DNA of 64,000 nt, from NCBI GenBank assembly GCA_015345905.1, contig JADDTR010000015.1, forward strand, positions 62,001 to 126,000. Direction: 5' to 3'. The first letter of the stretch is position 1, and the number at the start of each line of letters is the position of its first letter. This document shows positions 32,150 to 45,465 of the stretch, in pieces. The DNA comes from Aotearoamyces nothofagi (Eukaryota; Ascomycota; Leotiomycetes; Leotiales; Tympanidaceae). The position numbers and the translations under genes were made by a program. The notes beneath the pieces are model-generated. The model was not told the DNA's origin. It searched no databases and saw only the letters and a list, made by a program, of their open reading frames with translations.

Positions 32150-34044
32150 TTATTCCTTTCTTGCGTTGGTCCTTGCACTTGCCGTGGCCGTGAGCTTTAG
32201 TGCTCTAGGCGCATCATCCCTTGGCATGTACAGCTCAACGAACTGGAGAACATTGGCGTCGTTGAATTCCTTGTTGGTGAGCAGTGCGTTGACCTCAGTC
32301 TTGGTGCTGACCTGGTATGTCTTGGCGTTCTTGGCAGCTCCACCGAAAACATCGACGAGATCCTTGTTCTTCCACTCTTGAATATCGTTGTACTCTGCCT
32401 CCATTCCGTGGATGAAACGCTCGATGGTGTATCCATCGTTGCAGATAACGAAGCTATTAATATTAGTAAATGTGACAAATGTGGATCCGGTTTGTAAACT
32501 TACATAATTGGCTTCAAGTCGTGTCTGATCATGGTGCTGACTTCCTGAGCTGTGAGCTGGAAACTTCCATCACCGACAAAAAGGATTGTTCGGCTCTTCA
32601 TTCCAGCATCTCTAACGGCAAGAGCGGCTCCCTGGGTGGCACCAACGGAGTATCCAATACTGCCCCATAGAACTTGGCTCAGAGCAGTGACTCCCTTAGG
32701 GAATTTAGTCTCCCAGATACCAAAGTTGGCGGTACCAGTCTCGGTGATGACGACGTCATTCTCTTTGAGGAACTCTCCAACTCTTGGCCAGATCCATGCC
32801 TGTGTGACAACCTCCGATCTGTCCTCGTTGGCCTTGACATCGTTTGCAACCTTTGGTCCAGGTAGCAGAGACAGTTGCTTCAGATCAACTCTATCAATGA
32901 TTTTGCGTAGGGCACCGCGCATGTGTACTCCTGGATATTGGGAGTATCTGACTGTGACGTGGGTGCTGTGGAAATCAATGGTGTTGAGTTGGGATGTGCG
33001 GTAAGAAAAGCCGGCTAGTTATGTCAGTAAATGCACAATATTTCTTAAATCGCCCGGAGATCGTTAAACTTACCAGTGTTGAAATCACTCTTGATGGCAC
33101 CAATTGTGAGGATAAGATCGGATGACTCCAATCTCTCTCTAACGCTCTCCTGACTTCCTGCACCAGCATATACACCGCAGTAGGTTGGGTGTGCCTCGTT
33201 GACAGCACCCTTGCCCATGGGGGTAACAAACACTGGAAGGCCAGTCTTGCTGATAAGGTCGTGGACTTCTGGCAGAACGCGGTGACGGATAGCACAAGCA
33301 TCAACAAGGATGACGGGGTTCTTTGCTGCGTGGAGATACTTCAACACAACATCAACGACGTAATCCTCCTGATCTGGGTCGTTTGGTGCGTTGTGTAGGT
33401 TAAGTGGGGTCTTGAGCCTCGCTCCCTCAACCTTCTTTTGAACGAGATCCGTTGGTAGTCCGATATAGACGGGTCTGCTCTGGATGTAACATTGGGTCAA
33501 CGCGTGGTCGATTTGAGCTGCAACTTGGGCGGCATCGGCGAGTTTCGTCACGGACACGCAAATTTCGTTGTTCATATCTGCGAAGACATTGAAATCACCG
33601 TTTCCAAGAGTGTGATGGAGAAGGGATCCACTGCGCTGGGAGAGGGTGGATGGGGTTCCAACAATGTGCACGATTGGGATGTGCTCAGAGTATGCACCGG
33701 CGATAGCATTGATTGCAGACAGCTCACCAACACCGAAGGTTGTGATCAGGGCAGCAATACCCTTGACTCGGGCATATCCATCAGCAGCGTAACCTGGAGG
33801 CAGAAAATGTCAGACAATGATGCCGCGGAGAAGCCTGTCTCAACGTCTACATACCTGCGTTCAGCTCGTTGCAGTTTCCTACCCACTTAAGGCCTGCGGC
33901 TGGGAGATAATCTAGGGCTACAAGATTGAAATCTCCAGGAACACCGTGGACGGACTTGACACCGATCTCACGGAGACGTGCGAAGAGGTACTCCGCAACG
34001 TCGATTGGAGCCTTCAGCTCAGCGGTTCTTACGTCAGTAGCCAT
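32150..34044 (-). CDS. pdcA: pyruvate decarboxylase
   Basis: Exons 34044-33855, 33793-33074, 33014-32504 and 32453-32150 give 574 aa, the usual length for fungal Pdc. It converts pyruvate to acetaldehyde and CO2 in the cytosol using thiamine diphosphate. Visible residues are the activating Glu60 in [11 protein letters not shown], the His-His pair in [11 protein letters not shown], and the thiamine-diphosphate motif [11 protein letters not shown] ending in [18 protein letters not shown] is read across intron 2. The first exon begins [18 protein letters not shown] as in Aspergillus PdcA. Splice sites are GTATGT or GTAAGT with TAG or CAG ends. The leader upstream is CT-rich. The gene faces away from bck1 across 1.7 kb. 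Confidence 0.97.
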
Positions 34045-34578
34045 GATGAGCGACTGATTGAGAGAAATGGCAATAAATCTCGGGAAAATGATGGTAGGAA
34101 AAGAACAGAAGATTTTCGGAGAAGAAGCTGCGGTGTTTAAATGTTCTTGACATCAGCCGTTGTTCCGTACTCACTCCACTTGCAGGAACTGATCAAGACG
34201 TCACGGCATTGATCGAACGGCGCCAGCCTCGCAGTTGCGAAGTACCGCCGGAAAAAGTGATCAGGCCACTGCAAACATGCCTGCTGGGCCGGGCCTTGCC
34301 TGCAATCGGCTACCGCTCGCAACCGCCGCCGCCATGGCCTCTGCTCCACCCGTGGCCGAAGGGCCACAGCTCGTCCGAATCTGGCACTAAGTCAGATGAT
34401 CTGGCAGCGGTCATGCCATTACTAATACCACTGCGCGACCCCTTGAGTTACAGTGCGGTGCTGGATATGTAGCAAAATTTCTCGATCAGATCTTATCACG
34501 ATAATTATGAGGATCTCGGACTTCCTACTCCTCACCGTGCCGATCAGAAATCACGGCATCGGCCCACGGCGGTATAAG

Positions 34579-34606
34579 GCTGGCCATGCTGGGCTGGCCA
34601 TGCTGG
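34579..34606. repeat. 14-bp direct repeat, two copies
   Basis: GCTGGCCATGCTGG occurs twice in tandem, without change. Confidence 0.85.
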
Positions 34607-35205
34607 GCCGCCGCCTCGAAATACTGCAAAGTACGTGACCCTAATTTCCCTGTCGTGGCGCGCGGCCGTCAGAAAAAAAAAAGGCGGCACATATTTGGGC
34701 GAAATAGCGAGGTCCCCGAAAAGCTTCATTTTCAGCCGTATTGCATGCAGCATTCCACGAGCCACCTGGCACTCGAGCAGCCTGCACAGTAGCCCTCGGA
34801 CACATATTCATGCAATGTCTGGGTTTCCGTGATGGCCTCTATTTTTAGCTGAGATGTCAATGTTGCAGGAAAATATCTTCTGCAGTGCGTGCGACCTATT
34901 TTGGCGGCCGCGAGCGTTGGCCTGGCACCTGGGCCTGGACGTGTGCCTTTACCTTAGGTAAGGGTCTCGTACAGTGGGAAGGTATTTAGCCAGGCATACG
35001 CTAAACGGAACTGTGGAAACAGGGACTTTGCAGCCAGTAGTACTGCTTCAGCCAGCCGATTCCTTCCGCAGAGGTAAGTGGAAGCGTGAGAAACTGGATC
35101 TGTGCTCTTTTAACGTTTCTTTGGGATTTGGCCCGACAACAAGGTATATCCTCGGTAGTCTAGCCCGATGCGCGCAGAACTCAGACCCTTAGGCCCTTAC
35201 TGGCG

Positions 35206-35350
35206 CCTGAGGCATGACAGCTGATTCCTGAGGCATCTGAATGCTGCGACACTGCATCCTGAGGATCTGAGCCAAATCACGAGGCACGTGAATCAGGCCT
35301 GAGGCATGCGGTCTCTGAGGTATTCCTGCCTCGTACACTGAGGCATTGAT
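35206..35350. repeat. array of seven CTGAGGCAT-like motifs
   Basis: Imperfect copies of CCTGAGGCATSTGA start near 35207, 35228, 35258, 35279, 35299, 35314 and 35338, spaced 15-30 bp apart and all in the same direction. The sequence between them is not conserved, which fits a cluster of binding sites better than a simple tandem repeat. Confidence 0.6.
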
Positions 35351-35740
35351 GAAACAAGGCGTTGCGCCACACGTGTGGCTGCGTCGGTCCTATACGAAGA
35401 TAAGGTACCGACGTACACAGAATAAGGCAACAGACTACACAGCTGTTGGCTATATCTCGTACCAACAGAACTGTAGGGGAACACGATACCACGGCAACGC
35501 CCACGATAGAGCTTCTGCGCAAGTAATCATCGCTCCTGGAGGCTAGACTTCATCAAGGACGCATACATAGTATAATACACATAAAGCCCGAGACAGAAGG
35601 ACGAACAAAGCACAGAGACCTGCTTTTCAGCCGCGAACCAAGCCCGCCTGGACTGGTAGCAAGCACGGTGTCTGGCTCCCAATCCTCGGCCCTCGCAGGC
35701 TCTGAGTTGTTGAGGTCCAGACAAATATGCATAAGCTACG

Positions 35741-36244
35741 ATGACAACCTCGCGCCAACGATCTTCTTCAGCGCTATCGAACAATTCCGATATCAATCGA
35801 GGTGCCTCGCCGGGAAATCATTCAGTAACCGCCGGAGCAAGCTTACCCGACGATCTCATTTTGAACGACGTCCCTACATATGCGGTCAGCAACTCATCAT
35901 CGTCGTTGCTCATACCGTCCTACGGTACAGGCTCTCCGTATCCGACTATCAGCGCCTCGAGCTCTATATATACCCCTACCTACGCTACCGTTGGCCAGCG
36001 ACCACGCGCCTTGACCGCCGACTTACCAGCATCTCCTCTCGTTGCACACAACAACAGCAACTCTTATCGTCCATCAACGCGGTCGGGACCGAGTATCCCA
36101 ATGTATCAGCCTGGGCAGCGACATGTCTCTGCCGCAGAAGCTTCAAGGCAATATGTGCCTCCTCCACCTCCTATGTCTCCGCCCGTGCAACAACCGCAGA
36201 TGATGTCTCTGCCACCTCCTCCTCCCCGGCCTGCACCTGCTCCA

Positions 36245-36278
<34 letters not shown>

Positions 36279-39200
36279 ATGCAAATGGCTTCATACTCCC
36301 TCCTCCGCCGGGGCCACCCCCTGGTAGCTCTCATGGTATACAGCCTCCATGGCAGGGAAATTGGGGCCGTACATATGATGCCAGAAGCTTTCCGTTGCCT
36401 CCTCTGATTCAATCAGCCAATGCGCAATACCAGACATACAACCCAGGCCAACAATTCACGAACTCTCAAGCTCCATCACTTTCAAAACTCGAGACACCTC
36501 AATCGAATGAGCATCAAATGTCCGCTACATATATACCACATGCTGGCGATTCTTTCGGCATTGGTGTTGGTATTCCTGGACTGGGTAGAGCGCCAGAGCC
36601 AAGCTTCAACCGGGGCGATAGCGCAGAGTTCTCCGCAGTGTCGGACAGCTCCAGGTCAACATCTAAGACTACACCTGATACTGCTCTTACAACACCCCTA
36701 GATGAGGGGCCTAATAGCTTCTACGCAGAACGAGAAAGATTGTACCAAACACAAACACCAATTACGAGACATAATAACATACACGTACCCAATCGAGATG
36801 CGCTGGAATATAATTCTCCTGCACCGCTAACGGCCATATTGAATAACCCTCAAACGACTGTAGCTAGCAATCGGAATCTCACAGCGACTCCCAGTAATGT
36901 TAGTAGTTATTCTGGTAATAACTCTACTAATACTACACAGCTGCACAATGATGCGGCTGCTCAGTGGCCTCTTGATCGGGTTCTTCTTTGGCTTGCAAAC
37001 AACCAGTTTTCAAATGATTGGCAAGAGACTTTTAAGTCTCTAGGCGTGCAAGGTGTCAACTTTCTTGAGCTAGGTAGCGGGCATGGCGGAAGAGGAAACT
37101 TTGGCATGATGCATCAGCAGGTATATCCACGTCTAGCGAAAGAATGCTCGTCCAGTGGGACGGGCTGGGACCAGGCCAGAGAGCGTGAGGAGGGAAAACG
37201 AATGCGCCGACTGATCCGTGAAATTTCCACGGGGAGGCCTGCTAATCTTGGAAGGCCTTCACATAATCGACGTGAATCGAATCCAACGAATGCGTACAGT
37301 GCAGGCACTGACGGTACACTGGAATCCTCGCCCAATCTGAGTCGTGAGATGAATGTGACCACGCCTAGTACGGCCAATGGCGACGATGACAGCCCCGGCA
37401 AGCAAATGTCTTTTAAAGTCCCTGGCCCTGGGTTTGGAATGCGAAGATTTTCGCAGAATAGGAGCACTACTTTGCCGGTTTTCACCAATACTACTGCTGT
37501 AGGAATTGATCAAAGCCTGTTGCCAGGAGGCCAAACAAATCAGGAACGTGGTAGCTATCGAAATGTTCTAAAGGCTTCCGATGGCGGTGATCCGAGCCGC
37601 CGTCACAGTCCCAGTGCTAGTAGCGAAACAGGGGAAGGCGGGCATTTTAGAGGGCAGGCACTCCGGACTGATGGCAGTCCGCAAAGTGGTAGTCCAGGCC
37701 CAAACTATTCAACACCTTTATTATCAGCTGGCAATGGAACCCTGTCAGCTTCCCCACATAGCGCCAAGTTCTCACATCGTACTAGCAATAGTACAGATTC
37801 TGTCTCCTCAAGTATAGCTATTTATGGCTCTGGCGTTCCACCTGGAGCAAGTCAAATTCTACGAGGAGGTATGGGAGGAGCTGTTGGCGAAATCAACCTT
37901 GTAAATCGCAATCATGACACTCGCCGTCATGGTCATGAAGGATCAAGGCCATCTCCTAACGAATCTAGCGAGCGACCTGCAAGTATTGAGCCGCCTTCCT
38001 CAGCTAAAGAGCCAAAAGGGTTTTTGATGAAGCATTTCCGTAAGAAGAAGCATAAGGATGATGGCGCTTATCCATCCCCAGAAGACCAGAACCTAGAGTC
38101 GCCGACAAGTCCGTCACTCAGTTTCAAACCTCCACAGTTCGGTCAGAATGCCAATGCTAGCCAGACATCATTGGACCGACCCGCTTCAACCTTCTCTGCG
38201 TCAGAGTATGACAAGTTCTCTCATTCCGGTCAACGTGACAGGCGTAATAGCCCCGGGAGGAGTTTTTTACTTGCAACAATGGATGGGTGGAATTATCGCC
38301 TGTGCGATATCACAAATATCGATACCGCAATCGATTTACGCCAGTCGATCTGTCATCAGCTTGGTCTTCATGATGCGGAATTTGCCCAGCTTTTCTTAAC
38401 TGATCTTGGCCGGGCCGACCACGATGATGCACTTGATGATCAGAAGCTATTGGCATGCAAACGGAATCGAGCGGATGCATCGGGGAGTTTGAAATTGTTT
38501 GTGCGGGCACCAGCAAGCTCTGCAATATCTCTACCTCTGCAAGCCGGAACAGGGGCTTTTCTGGGGAGTAGATTGAATCAATCGCCTGGGTACTTTAGCC
38601 AGAAAAGTCCATTGGAAGAAGAAACTGAGGTGCAGTTAAACAGTACCCGACGTCGTTCAAACTCCTCGCCGCCCAGTTCTCGCCAGAATACTATCAAAGC
38701 AAGTGCTCCGCCCTCCCGAGGTGCTCCAAGTATTCCGCCAGCGGACCCAGCAACTAGTGAAGCTCTCCGGGATCGATTGATGCATTTCAAGTCATCTCAG
38801 GAGGGTGGAGAAAGTCAGCTATCCGAGACCGAGAGACAAGCGTTCGTTGATCTTGCAGCACGCGAGCACAGGGCTGAAATGGAGCGACGTCAAAGAGAAT
38901 ATCAGGCAAAGAAGAAAGCTGCCAAGGAGTCACCACCTATCGAAGGAGATCCTATTATCCGTAATCCTGGGATCAAAGGCAGAAATGTTGACTTTGATCA
39001 ACCACGTAACTCGCCATTCGAAGACAAGAAATCTGATAGCCTTTTCCCACAGAGAAAGCCACCGCCTCCGCCGGGCGAGTCAGCTACCCTCATCAAAGCG
39101 AATTCACTTAGCAAGAGAAGCGGCCAACAAACCAGGTTGTCTCTGACCAGCGTTGACAGTGATGGGAAGGGATTATCTTCAGGCGATCAGCTGCAACCTT

Positions 39201-41647
39201 CGCCGCAGGAGACAAGCGAAAGAAGTCGGCGAAAGCCTGTTCCACCTTCGCCACAAGCAGCTGGTGTTATCGGGGCTGCTTTGATTGGAATTGGTACTCG
39301 ACTAGGTGGTGTAGGACATCCTAATCCAGGCACGCTCGTGGCCAACTCCACCAACAAGGGCTGGGAGAATGATCAAAATGAAAGAGCTAAAAACGCAATG
39401 TCTACGGTTAGCATTGGCCAATCTACATCTGATCGAAGCAGTCCGAAATCTGCAGCCGGGACACCTGGGAGCCTGACTTGGGGCAAAGGAGATACTCCGT
39501 TTAAGATTCCAGACTATGCACAGAATGGCGAAAGTGCAGCATGGGATCAAACCCCATTAGAACCTCTCAAGCTACCCGAGAACCCAGCTGTTGCAAAGAT
39601 GCGACAGGAAGAAGCTCGCCGCGCGCCAACTTCTGGAGATCTCAGCCCGAATAGTGCACATACCCCTGCCTCGGGGATGACAATACCGGGTAATCGCCAA
39701 TCTCATGGTCCAAATCTAGACTTTAAGGAATCTGAGGTGTCCTTTCAAAGACATCCACCTGTGCAACACTATGATGATTCCGATGATGATTCCGATGATG
39801 GCCTTTTCGCTGTACCGATACACTCTAGTCAAGGAAAAGCAAAGGTTTTGGAAGAAGAACCTGGGACCGACTCCGATGGAAATAGTAAACGCCCTAGTTT
39901 GACTGTGAATACCAAATCGAACACGCGGGCGAAGAAAGGGGTGTCTTTCAGTGGGGTTGCTACGAAATCGCCCCAACTCGCTGATAGTGCAGCTCATTCG
40001 ATGTACATGCCTGATGTTGAGGAGGAAAGTTCTAGTGCTAAAAGTGGAAAACGCCCGCAGCGTCGAACCCCTGCGTCAGCTGCTTCCGAAGGTTGGTCTG
40101 CCGAGTCGTCAGAAGATATGAGCAAATTACTGCGGCGGGAATCTTTTGCAAGGGAAGACGTGTGGGCGAGTCGACCTCCCGCGGAAGCCCTTATCAACCA
40201 TCTCGATGATTTCTTCCCTAATCTTGATCTCGACCAGCCAGTTCTTGAGGAGGGTCAAACTGGCTCTCCACCACCTTCTCCAACAAACGCTGTGGAACAT
40301 CCCACCCTAGAGCAAATCACAGGCCAGTCCGGCATGTCCGTTATGGGACCTCAGTTCATGAACAAAAATCGTCCGGAAGCCACTTATGGCGATGGAGACA
40401 CCCTCGGATCAGACGAGTCAACCCTTAAAGCGCTTGAAAGGCCGACCTCTGTGCAGAGCGTTGCGCAAAGAAACGTTCGCCGCTCTGGTGGGCTTGGCCG
40501 TATGAAGTCTATTCGTGAAGTAGCAAAACATGCACACGAAGCAAACAAACGCTTCACCGCTCCCTCGCAGCAAGGCGTACCTTCGAGCACCATTCTGCGT
40601 AGAAAGAGCACAAAAATGTTTGGTGCCAATATCGTACAAATCAAACCTCAACGTGGAAGCATGATCCTGCCCCAGATCCCACAAGATAGTATCCCAAAAC
40701 GTCAAGCCACTTTCCGATGGTTTAAAGGACAGCTTATTGGCAAGGGCACTTATGGACGTGTCTATCTCGGTATGAACGCTACTACCGGAGAGTTTCTAGC
40801 AGTAAAGCAGGTAGAGGTCAGCTCCAAAGCTGCCGGAAATGATAAGCACAAGATGAAAGAGCTAGTCGCTGCACTTGACCTGGAAATTGATACCATGAAA
40901 GATCTGGACCATGTCAACATCGTGCAATACCTTGGCTGTGAGCGCAAGGAAACATCCATCAGTATCTTTTTGGAGTATATTTCTGGTGGGAGTGTCGGTA
41001 GTTGTCTGCGAAAGCATGGAAAATTCGAGGAGCCAGTCGTTAGCTCTTTGACCAGGCAGACACTGGCAGGCCTTGCGTACCTTCATCGGGAAGGTATCCT
41101 GCATCGTGATTTGAAGGCCGACAATATTCTTCTTGATCTCGATGGCACCTGCAAAATCTCCGACTTTGGTATATCCAAGAAGACGGATAACATATATGGC
41201 AATGATGCGACAAATTCCATGCAAGGCTCTGTATTCTGGATGGCTCCTGAGGTGGTCCGTTCTCAAGGTGACGGGTACTCTGCCAAGGTTGACATTTGGT
41301 CGTTAGGATGTGTCGTCCTAGAAATGTTTGCAGGCAGAAGACCTTGGAGTAAGGAGGAAGCAGTTGGTGCCATCTACAAGTTGGGCAGTTTGAACGAGGC
41401 CCCTCCCATCCCAGATGATGTGAGCAGTAACATCAGTGCAATCGCTGTAGGCTTCATGGCCGACTGCTTTCAAATGTAAGATCTTCAGCTCTAATTATGA
41501 CTGCATACAGCTAACTCTACTTATAGCGATCCCCGAGAGAGGCCCACTGCAGACACCCTACTATCTCAGCATCCCTTCTGTGAACTCGACCCTAATTATA
41601 ATTTCCTTGATACTCAGCTATATGGCAAGATAAGGGGTGCATACTGA
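35741..41647 (+). CDS. bck1: Bck1-type MAP kinase kinase kinase of the cell-wall-integrity pathway
   Basis: Exon 1 is 35741-41475, one intron follows (41476-41526), and exon 2 is 41527-41647, giving 1951 aa. The N-terminus is Pro/Ser-rich with an 11-residue poly-Gln run (169-179). A SAM-like segment, WPLDRVLLWLANNQFSNDW, lies at about residues 407-445. A Ras-association-like segment (FLLATMDGWNYRLCDITNID onward) spans about 842-930. A long disordered region follows. The kinase domain starts at about 1658 with the Gly loop IGKGTYGRVYLG, Lys1689, the catalytic Asp1790 in HRDLKADN, DFG Asp1808 and WMAPE. The end is DPRERPTADTLLSQHPF. In fungi Bck1 acts below Pkc1 and phosphorylates Mkk1/2, which activate the Slt2/Mps1 MAP kinase. 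A 12-bp duplication encodes DDSDDDSDDG near 39775. Confidence 0.95.
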
Positions 41648-42165
41648 CGTTTTCCGTTCAATTGCTAATTTGGAATGGTGTGGTATGGTGTGGTCTAGTA
41701 GGCTTTTCGATATGTGTCTAGCACTATTCTTCGTTTGTACCTTTCTTTGAGTTACGGGAGCTTGAGAGGGGGCGTTAATTCAATTACCAGACACCTAGAC
41801 AATTTCGGACTGCTGCACTTTAGTACAGCATCTAGACTTTTGGGCCAGCTTGTTGTACATGATATCACGTTTATGCCTATGAAATGAATAGAAGAAGTGC
41901 AGATATATTTAGCCATTTCTACAGTAAAACAATTTTAAAATACAAAGTAGCAAAGTTACCATGGGGCGAAATTAATTAGGCAATTGGAGAGCTTGAAGTG
42001 ACACCAAAAAGCGAACACGCTAAAATCCTACCTTGCCGTATTGTCCAAAAAAAATAAAAAAAAATTGTAGAGCCACAACGTTATTCCCCGCAATAGCATA
42101 ACCATATTTTCTTGCGTCCTGGCCAAACTTTACAGAAAATAGCAACCTCTGTAGCTGTGCGCGCG
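41648..42165. other. intergenic, AT-rich
   Basis: 3' UTR of bck1 and promoter of the next gene. A-runs interrupted by T lie at 42047-42064. Nothing else is seen. Confidence 0.5.
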
Positions 42166-43560
42166 ATGGTCAACTATGACAGCGAGTCTTCGGGAGATGA
42201 CAATGACTACACCGAGACCAATGTACTCCTAGGATATGCGTCCAAAGAGCCTTCGGACGATACCATTAGCCATATTGGAGGTCAACCGGTACGATCGCAG
42301 TGTTTCATTACTCCACACAGTCCACCAAATGCGTAGAAATTGTCAATTTCAATCTTACTTCCCTATGCTAACATTTGTGATTCCTAATAGGCATGGCTCG
42401 ACCCCAATGCCCCACCATCTGCCACACTTGCGAAATGCAAAGTATGCAAAGATCTCATGGTCTTGCTACTACAACTCAATGGAGATCTACCGGAATTCTT
42501 CCCCGGTCATGAAAGACGGTTATATGTGTTGATTTGTAGGCGAAAGGCCTGCAGACGCAAGGATGGGAGTGTTCGGGTGCTGCGAGGAGTGAGGGTCACA
42601 GAGGCCGCAGCAAAATCCAAGCGAAAAGAAATCAAACCCGAGCCTCAGCAGAATTCCCAGTCACAGGGAAAGGCAATTTCTGCTACAAAGATCGGAGAGA
42701 GCCTATTTGGAGCGAAGCCTCTCGCGAGCTCAGCTACTGTGAATCCATTTTCCACCTCCACCTCCACCCTAAAGACGAACCCGTTCTCCACATCCTCAGC
42801 AACATGCAGCAAACCGCTTGCATCCTCAGATCTCCCTGCTCTCCAAGAGTCCTCTGCTATACCACCTCAACAGCCTGCTAATCTGCACGATCTTCCCAAA
42901 ACCTTTGCGTCGGCATTATCTATCAATAATTCCCCACCGACCTATGGTCCCGTTCTCCCACCCGAGCCTTGGCCTCCGAGCTCAGATCTTCCTCACCCTT
43001 ATCCAATTTACTACCTCGCAGACGCAGATTATGAGACTCTCGATAAGGTCACAGACGATCCGGTACAATACCAGACCATGGATATCGACGAGGAAGGTGG
43101 TTCCAGCAGTCAGAAGGAAGATAAAGATACTTATGAAAGCACGATCGATACAGCCTTCCAAAAATTTGCAGACCGGTTAGAGCAGAACCCGGAGCAAGTC
43201 ATCCGCTACGAATTTAAAGGCCAACCATTACTATACTCCAAGACCGATGCCATAGGCAAACTCCTTGGCTCTTCGCATGTGTCAAATTCGAAGATTACAG
43301 TTGCATCAGGGTCAGGTGCTAGCAAGCTACCCAGATGTACTAATTGTGGTGCGGGAAGGGTGTTCGAGGTGCAATTAACGCCACATGCAATTACGGAGTT
43401 GGAGGCTGAGGAGATGAGCCTGGAGGGCATGGAGTGGGGCACGATTGTTGTCGGTGTATGTGAAAGAGATTGTCAGGCAAACGGCGCAGATGTTGGCGAA
43501 TCAGGGTATTTGGAAGAATGGGCTGGGGTGCAATGGGAAGAGACGAGCGAGAAGAGATGA
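42166..43560 (+). CDS. TSR4: Tsr4/PDCD2-like ribosomal protein chaperone
   Basis: Exons 42166-42288 and 42391-43560 give 430 aa. The N-terminus, VLLGYASKEP...IGGQP followed by AWLDPNAPPS, is the standard opening of PDCD2-like proteins. A zinc-binding-type cluster, CKVCKDLMVLLLQLN and CRRKACRRKDGSVRVLRG, follows. The middle is Ser/Pro-rich and variable. The C-terminal PDCD2_C domain has YEFKGQPLLY, RCTNCGAGRVFEVQLTPHAI and GMEWGTIVVGVCERDC, ending in EEWAGVQWEE. In yeast, Tsr4 binds the ribosomal protein Rps2 as it is made and is required for 20S pre-rRNA processing in the small-subunit pathway. The start at MVNYDSESS matches the family. Confidence 0.92.
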
Positions 43561-44148
43561 TGACGATGACCAATAATGAAAAGATTATAGTAACTGAACA
43601 GCATAGCTTTCTGTATATACCGCATTCAGATACTTCAGTAGCGAGACATTTCAGTTGCAGCTGTGTATATATAGCTTTTTTGAGACCGAGTTCCCGTATA
43701 TTTTCCGGCATACGTTCAAGTCCAGTGATTCTGGCCTGTACCATCTCTCTTATCTTGCCGTCAGAAGATGTAGGAGACAGGTTTAAACGGCAAGCTGGTT
43801 ACAATAACGAAATGCGGAAAGGGAAGGCACTGCAATGAGCGAAACTATATAGAGGAGATTGTCGACAACATGTTGTCGATTTTTCATTTTTGAGAAACTA
43901 GATCTTCCAAAATCAATAATTATCTTGCCAGCATCTCTCCCAATTCAATCGAGTCGGCATGCTGGACCCTGACTTTGTCAGGTAGGTACCATCTCGTCTT
44001 CACTCATCCATGTTACACTCGAATTGGGTCCGTCTTCAGAGAAGTTGCTGTTGCATTCCTTGTCTGTAACTCCTACCTATCAAAACGCCTCATTTAGCCA
44101 TGCTATGCCTGTCATGTCTTATGCGAAATTGATTATTAACAACCTAGC
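43561..44148. other. convergent intergenic region
   Basis: 588 bp between the 3' ends of the Tsr4-like and eIF3k genes. Nothing is recognised beyond probable 3' UTRs. Confidence 0.5.
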
Positions 44149-45111
44149 TTACGCTGGCTGCTCATATGCTCTCCTGATCACTCTCGAAAATTGCTCTATC
44201 TTGACATTCTCCCGAACCACTGTACCCTTCGCTTCGTTTTCCTTGTTCAATGGTACCTTGATAACATTCCCCTCGATTTCCCATCCGCATACCTCGCGCA
44301 CAAACTTGTCGACGCCTTCGCCTTGCATGCCTAACCAAGACTCTAGCACCGAACGCTCAACTTCCCGTACCGATTGTGAGATAGTCAACGCAATTCGTAT
44401 CCGAATTAGCTCCTCAAATCCAGTAACATCAGCAATCAAGTCTGCGTAAAGATCATCACTGTTCAGAGTGCTCCAAAACTTGGCATATGAAGCCCCAGCA
44501 AGGAGGTTGTTGAGGATATTGAGTTTTTGAACGGCTTCTGAAAGAGGCGCATCACCCGCTGCAGGGAGAGCAGAAGATGTTGAGACGGGCTTTAGGATGT
44601 GAGGTGGAAGAAGATGTAGTGCAAGAGAGAAGTCAGGTGATGGGAAGACGGTAAGAGATTTGACGAGGATGTTGGTGATGGTTTCGTCGCGGGTAAGATG
44701 GGGGTTGAATTGGTACCTAATAGTTGTGGATCAATTGTCAGCTACACGGCCAACAAACAATTTCTGTATAAAAAAGATTGCGAAGGAGAAGTCTTTCAGA
44801 TAGAGCTAATAAACTTGGCTTCAATTAGACTGGAGGGATTCATTCTCCGTTGTCCGTCAGGTAATAGGAAACGTATATAAACGTATCATCACTTTGACTC
44901 CGAACGCTACATACAACATGTATGAACAGTTTCGCACTTACAGCTTCAGGAGGGCCAGATTTGCGTAGCAATCATATGATCGGTCATCACACTGCTGTTG
45001 GACATAATCTTGGAACACCGCCGTTGTTTCAGGGTTGTATCGATCGAGGCCGTTCAAGATAGTGTCAATATGTTCTGGCCGTTCTGGCGCATAGTCGAAA
45101 GGGATTCCCAT
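44149..45111 (-). CDS. eif3k: translation initiation factor 3 subunit K
   Basis: Exons 45111-44942 and 44716-44149, with an intron of 225 nt, give 245 aa. The N-terminal HEAT-like half reads [20 protein letters not shown] and [20 protein letters not shown], typical of eIF3k. The C-terminal half ([20 protein letters not shown] and the following winged helix) is the CSN8/PSMD8/eIF3K PCI-like domain. It is a small non-core subunit of the eIF3 complex that stimulates 40S-mRNA assembly and is absent from budding yeast but usual in moulds. Neighbouring iPGM is read in the same direction 354 bp upstream, with its own promoter presumably in that gap. Confidence 0.95.
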
Positions 45112-45465
45112 GGTTGGGGGTGAAGGGGTTTTGCGGAAATGTATGTGTTAGGTGGCTTTGAATTGCTCTACTCGTCGTCGCATTCAAGAGAAGTATTCGT
45201 TAGGGCTATCGGAACAAAAGAAATATTGGCGGCGGTTACCGAGCCTCAGGCATCAACAAGGCCAACAAAGGCACACAGGCACGACAAGTACAGGCACAAG
45301 TACGAATGAATAATACAATAATTCTCTCTATCATTGGTTTCTATATGTGCACCCCACGCCATTTGATCCATTATTCCATCGGATCATCAATATCTTTAGT
45401 CCTCGTGAGATCGCTTTTTGCCTGCCAATTCTCAGTCATCAACTCATATTTACGAAACGAACCAT
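45112..45465. other. intergenic, probable eif3k promoter
   Basis: 354 bp between two genes read leftward. A run of GGCAC..CAAGTACAGGCACAAGTAC lies near 45270-45303. Nothing further is recognised. Confidence 0.45.

Larger units (their letters stand above)
34045..35740. other. divergent region pdcA / bck1
   Basis: 1.7 kb of probable promoter for both genes. It holds a 14-bp direct repeat (34579-34606) and an array of CTGAGGCAT-like motifs (35206-35350). No gene is supportable in the short frames here. Confidence 0.55.

Noticed and set aside
41648-42165. tRNA or other small RNA gene
   Set aside because: No A/B box pair or cloverleaf could be seen here or in the other gaps. A covariance-model search would settle it.
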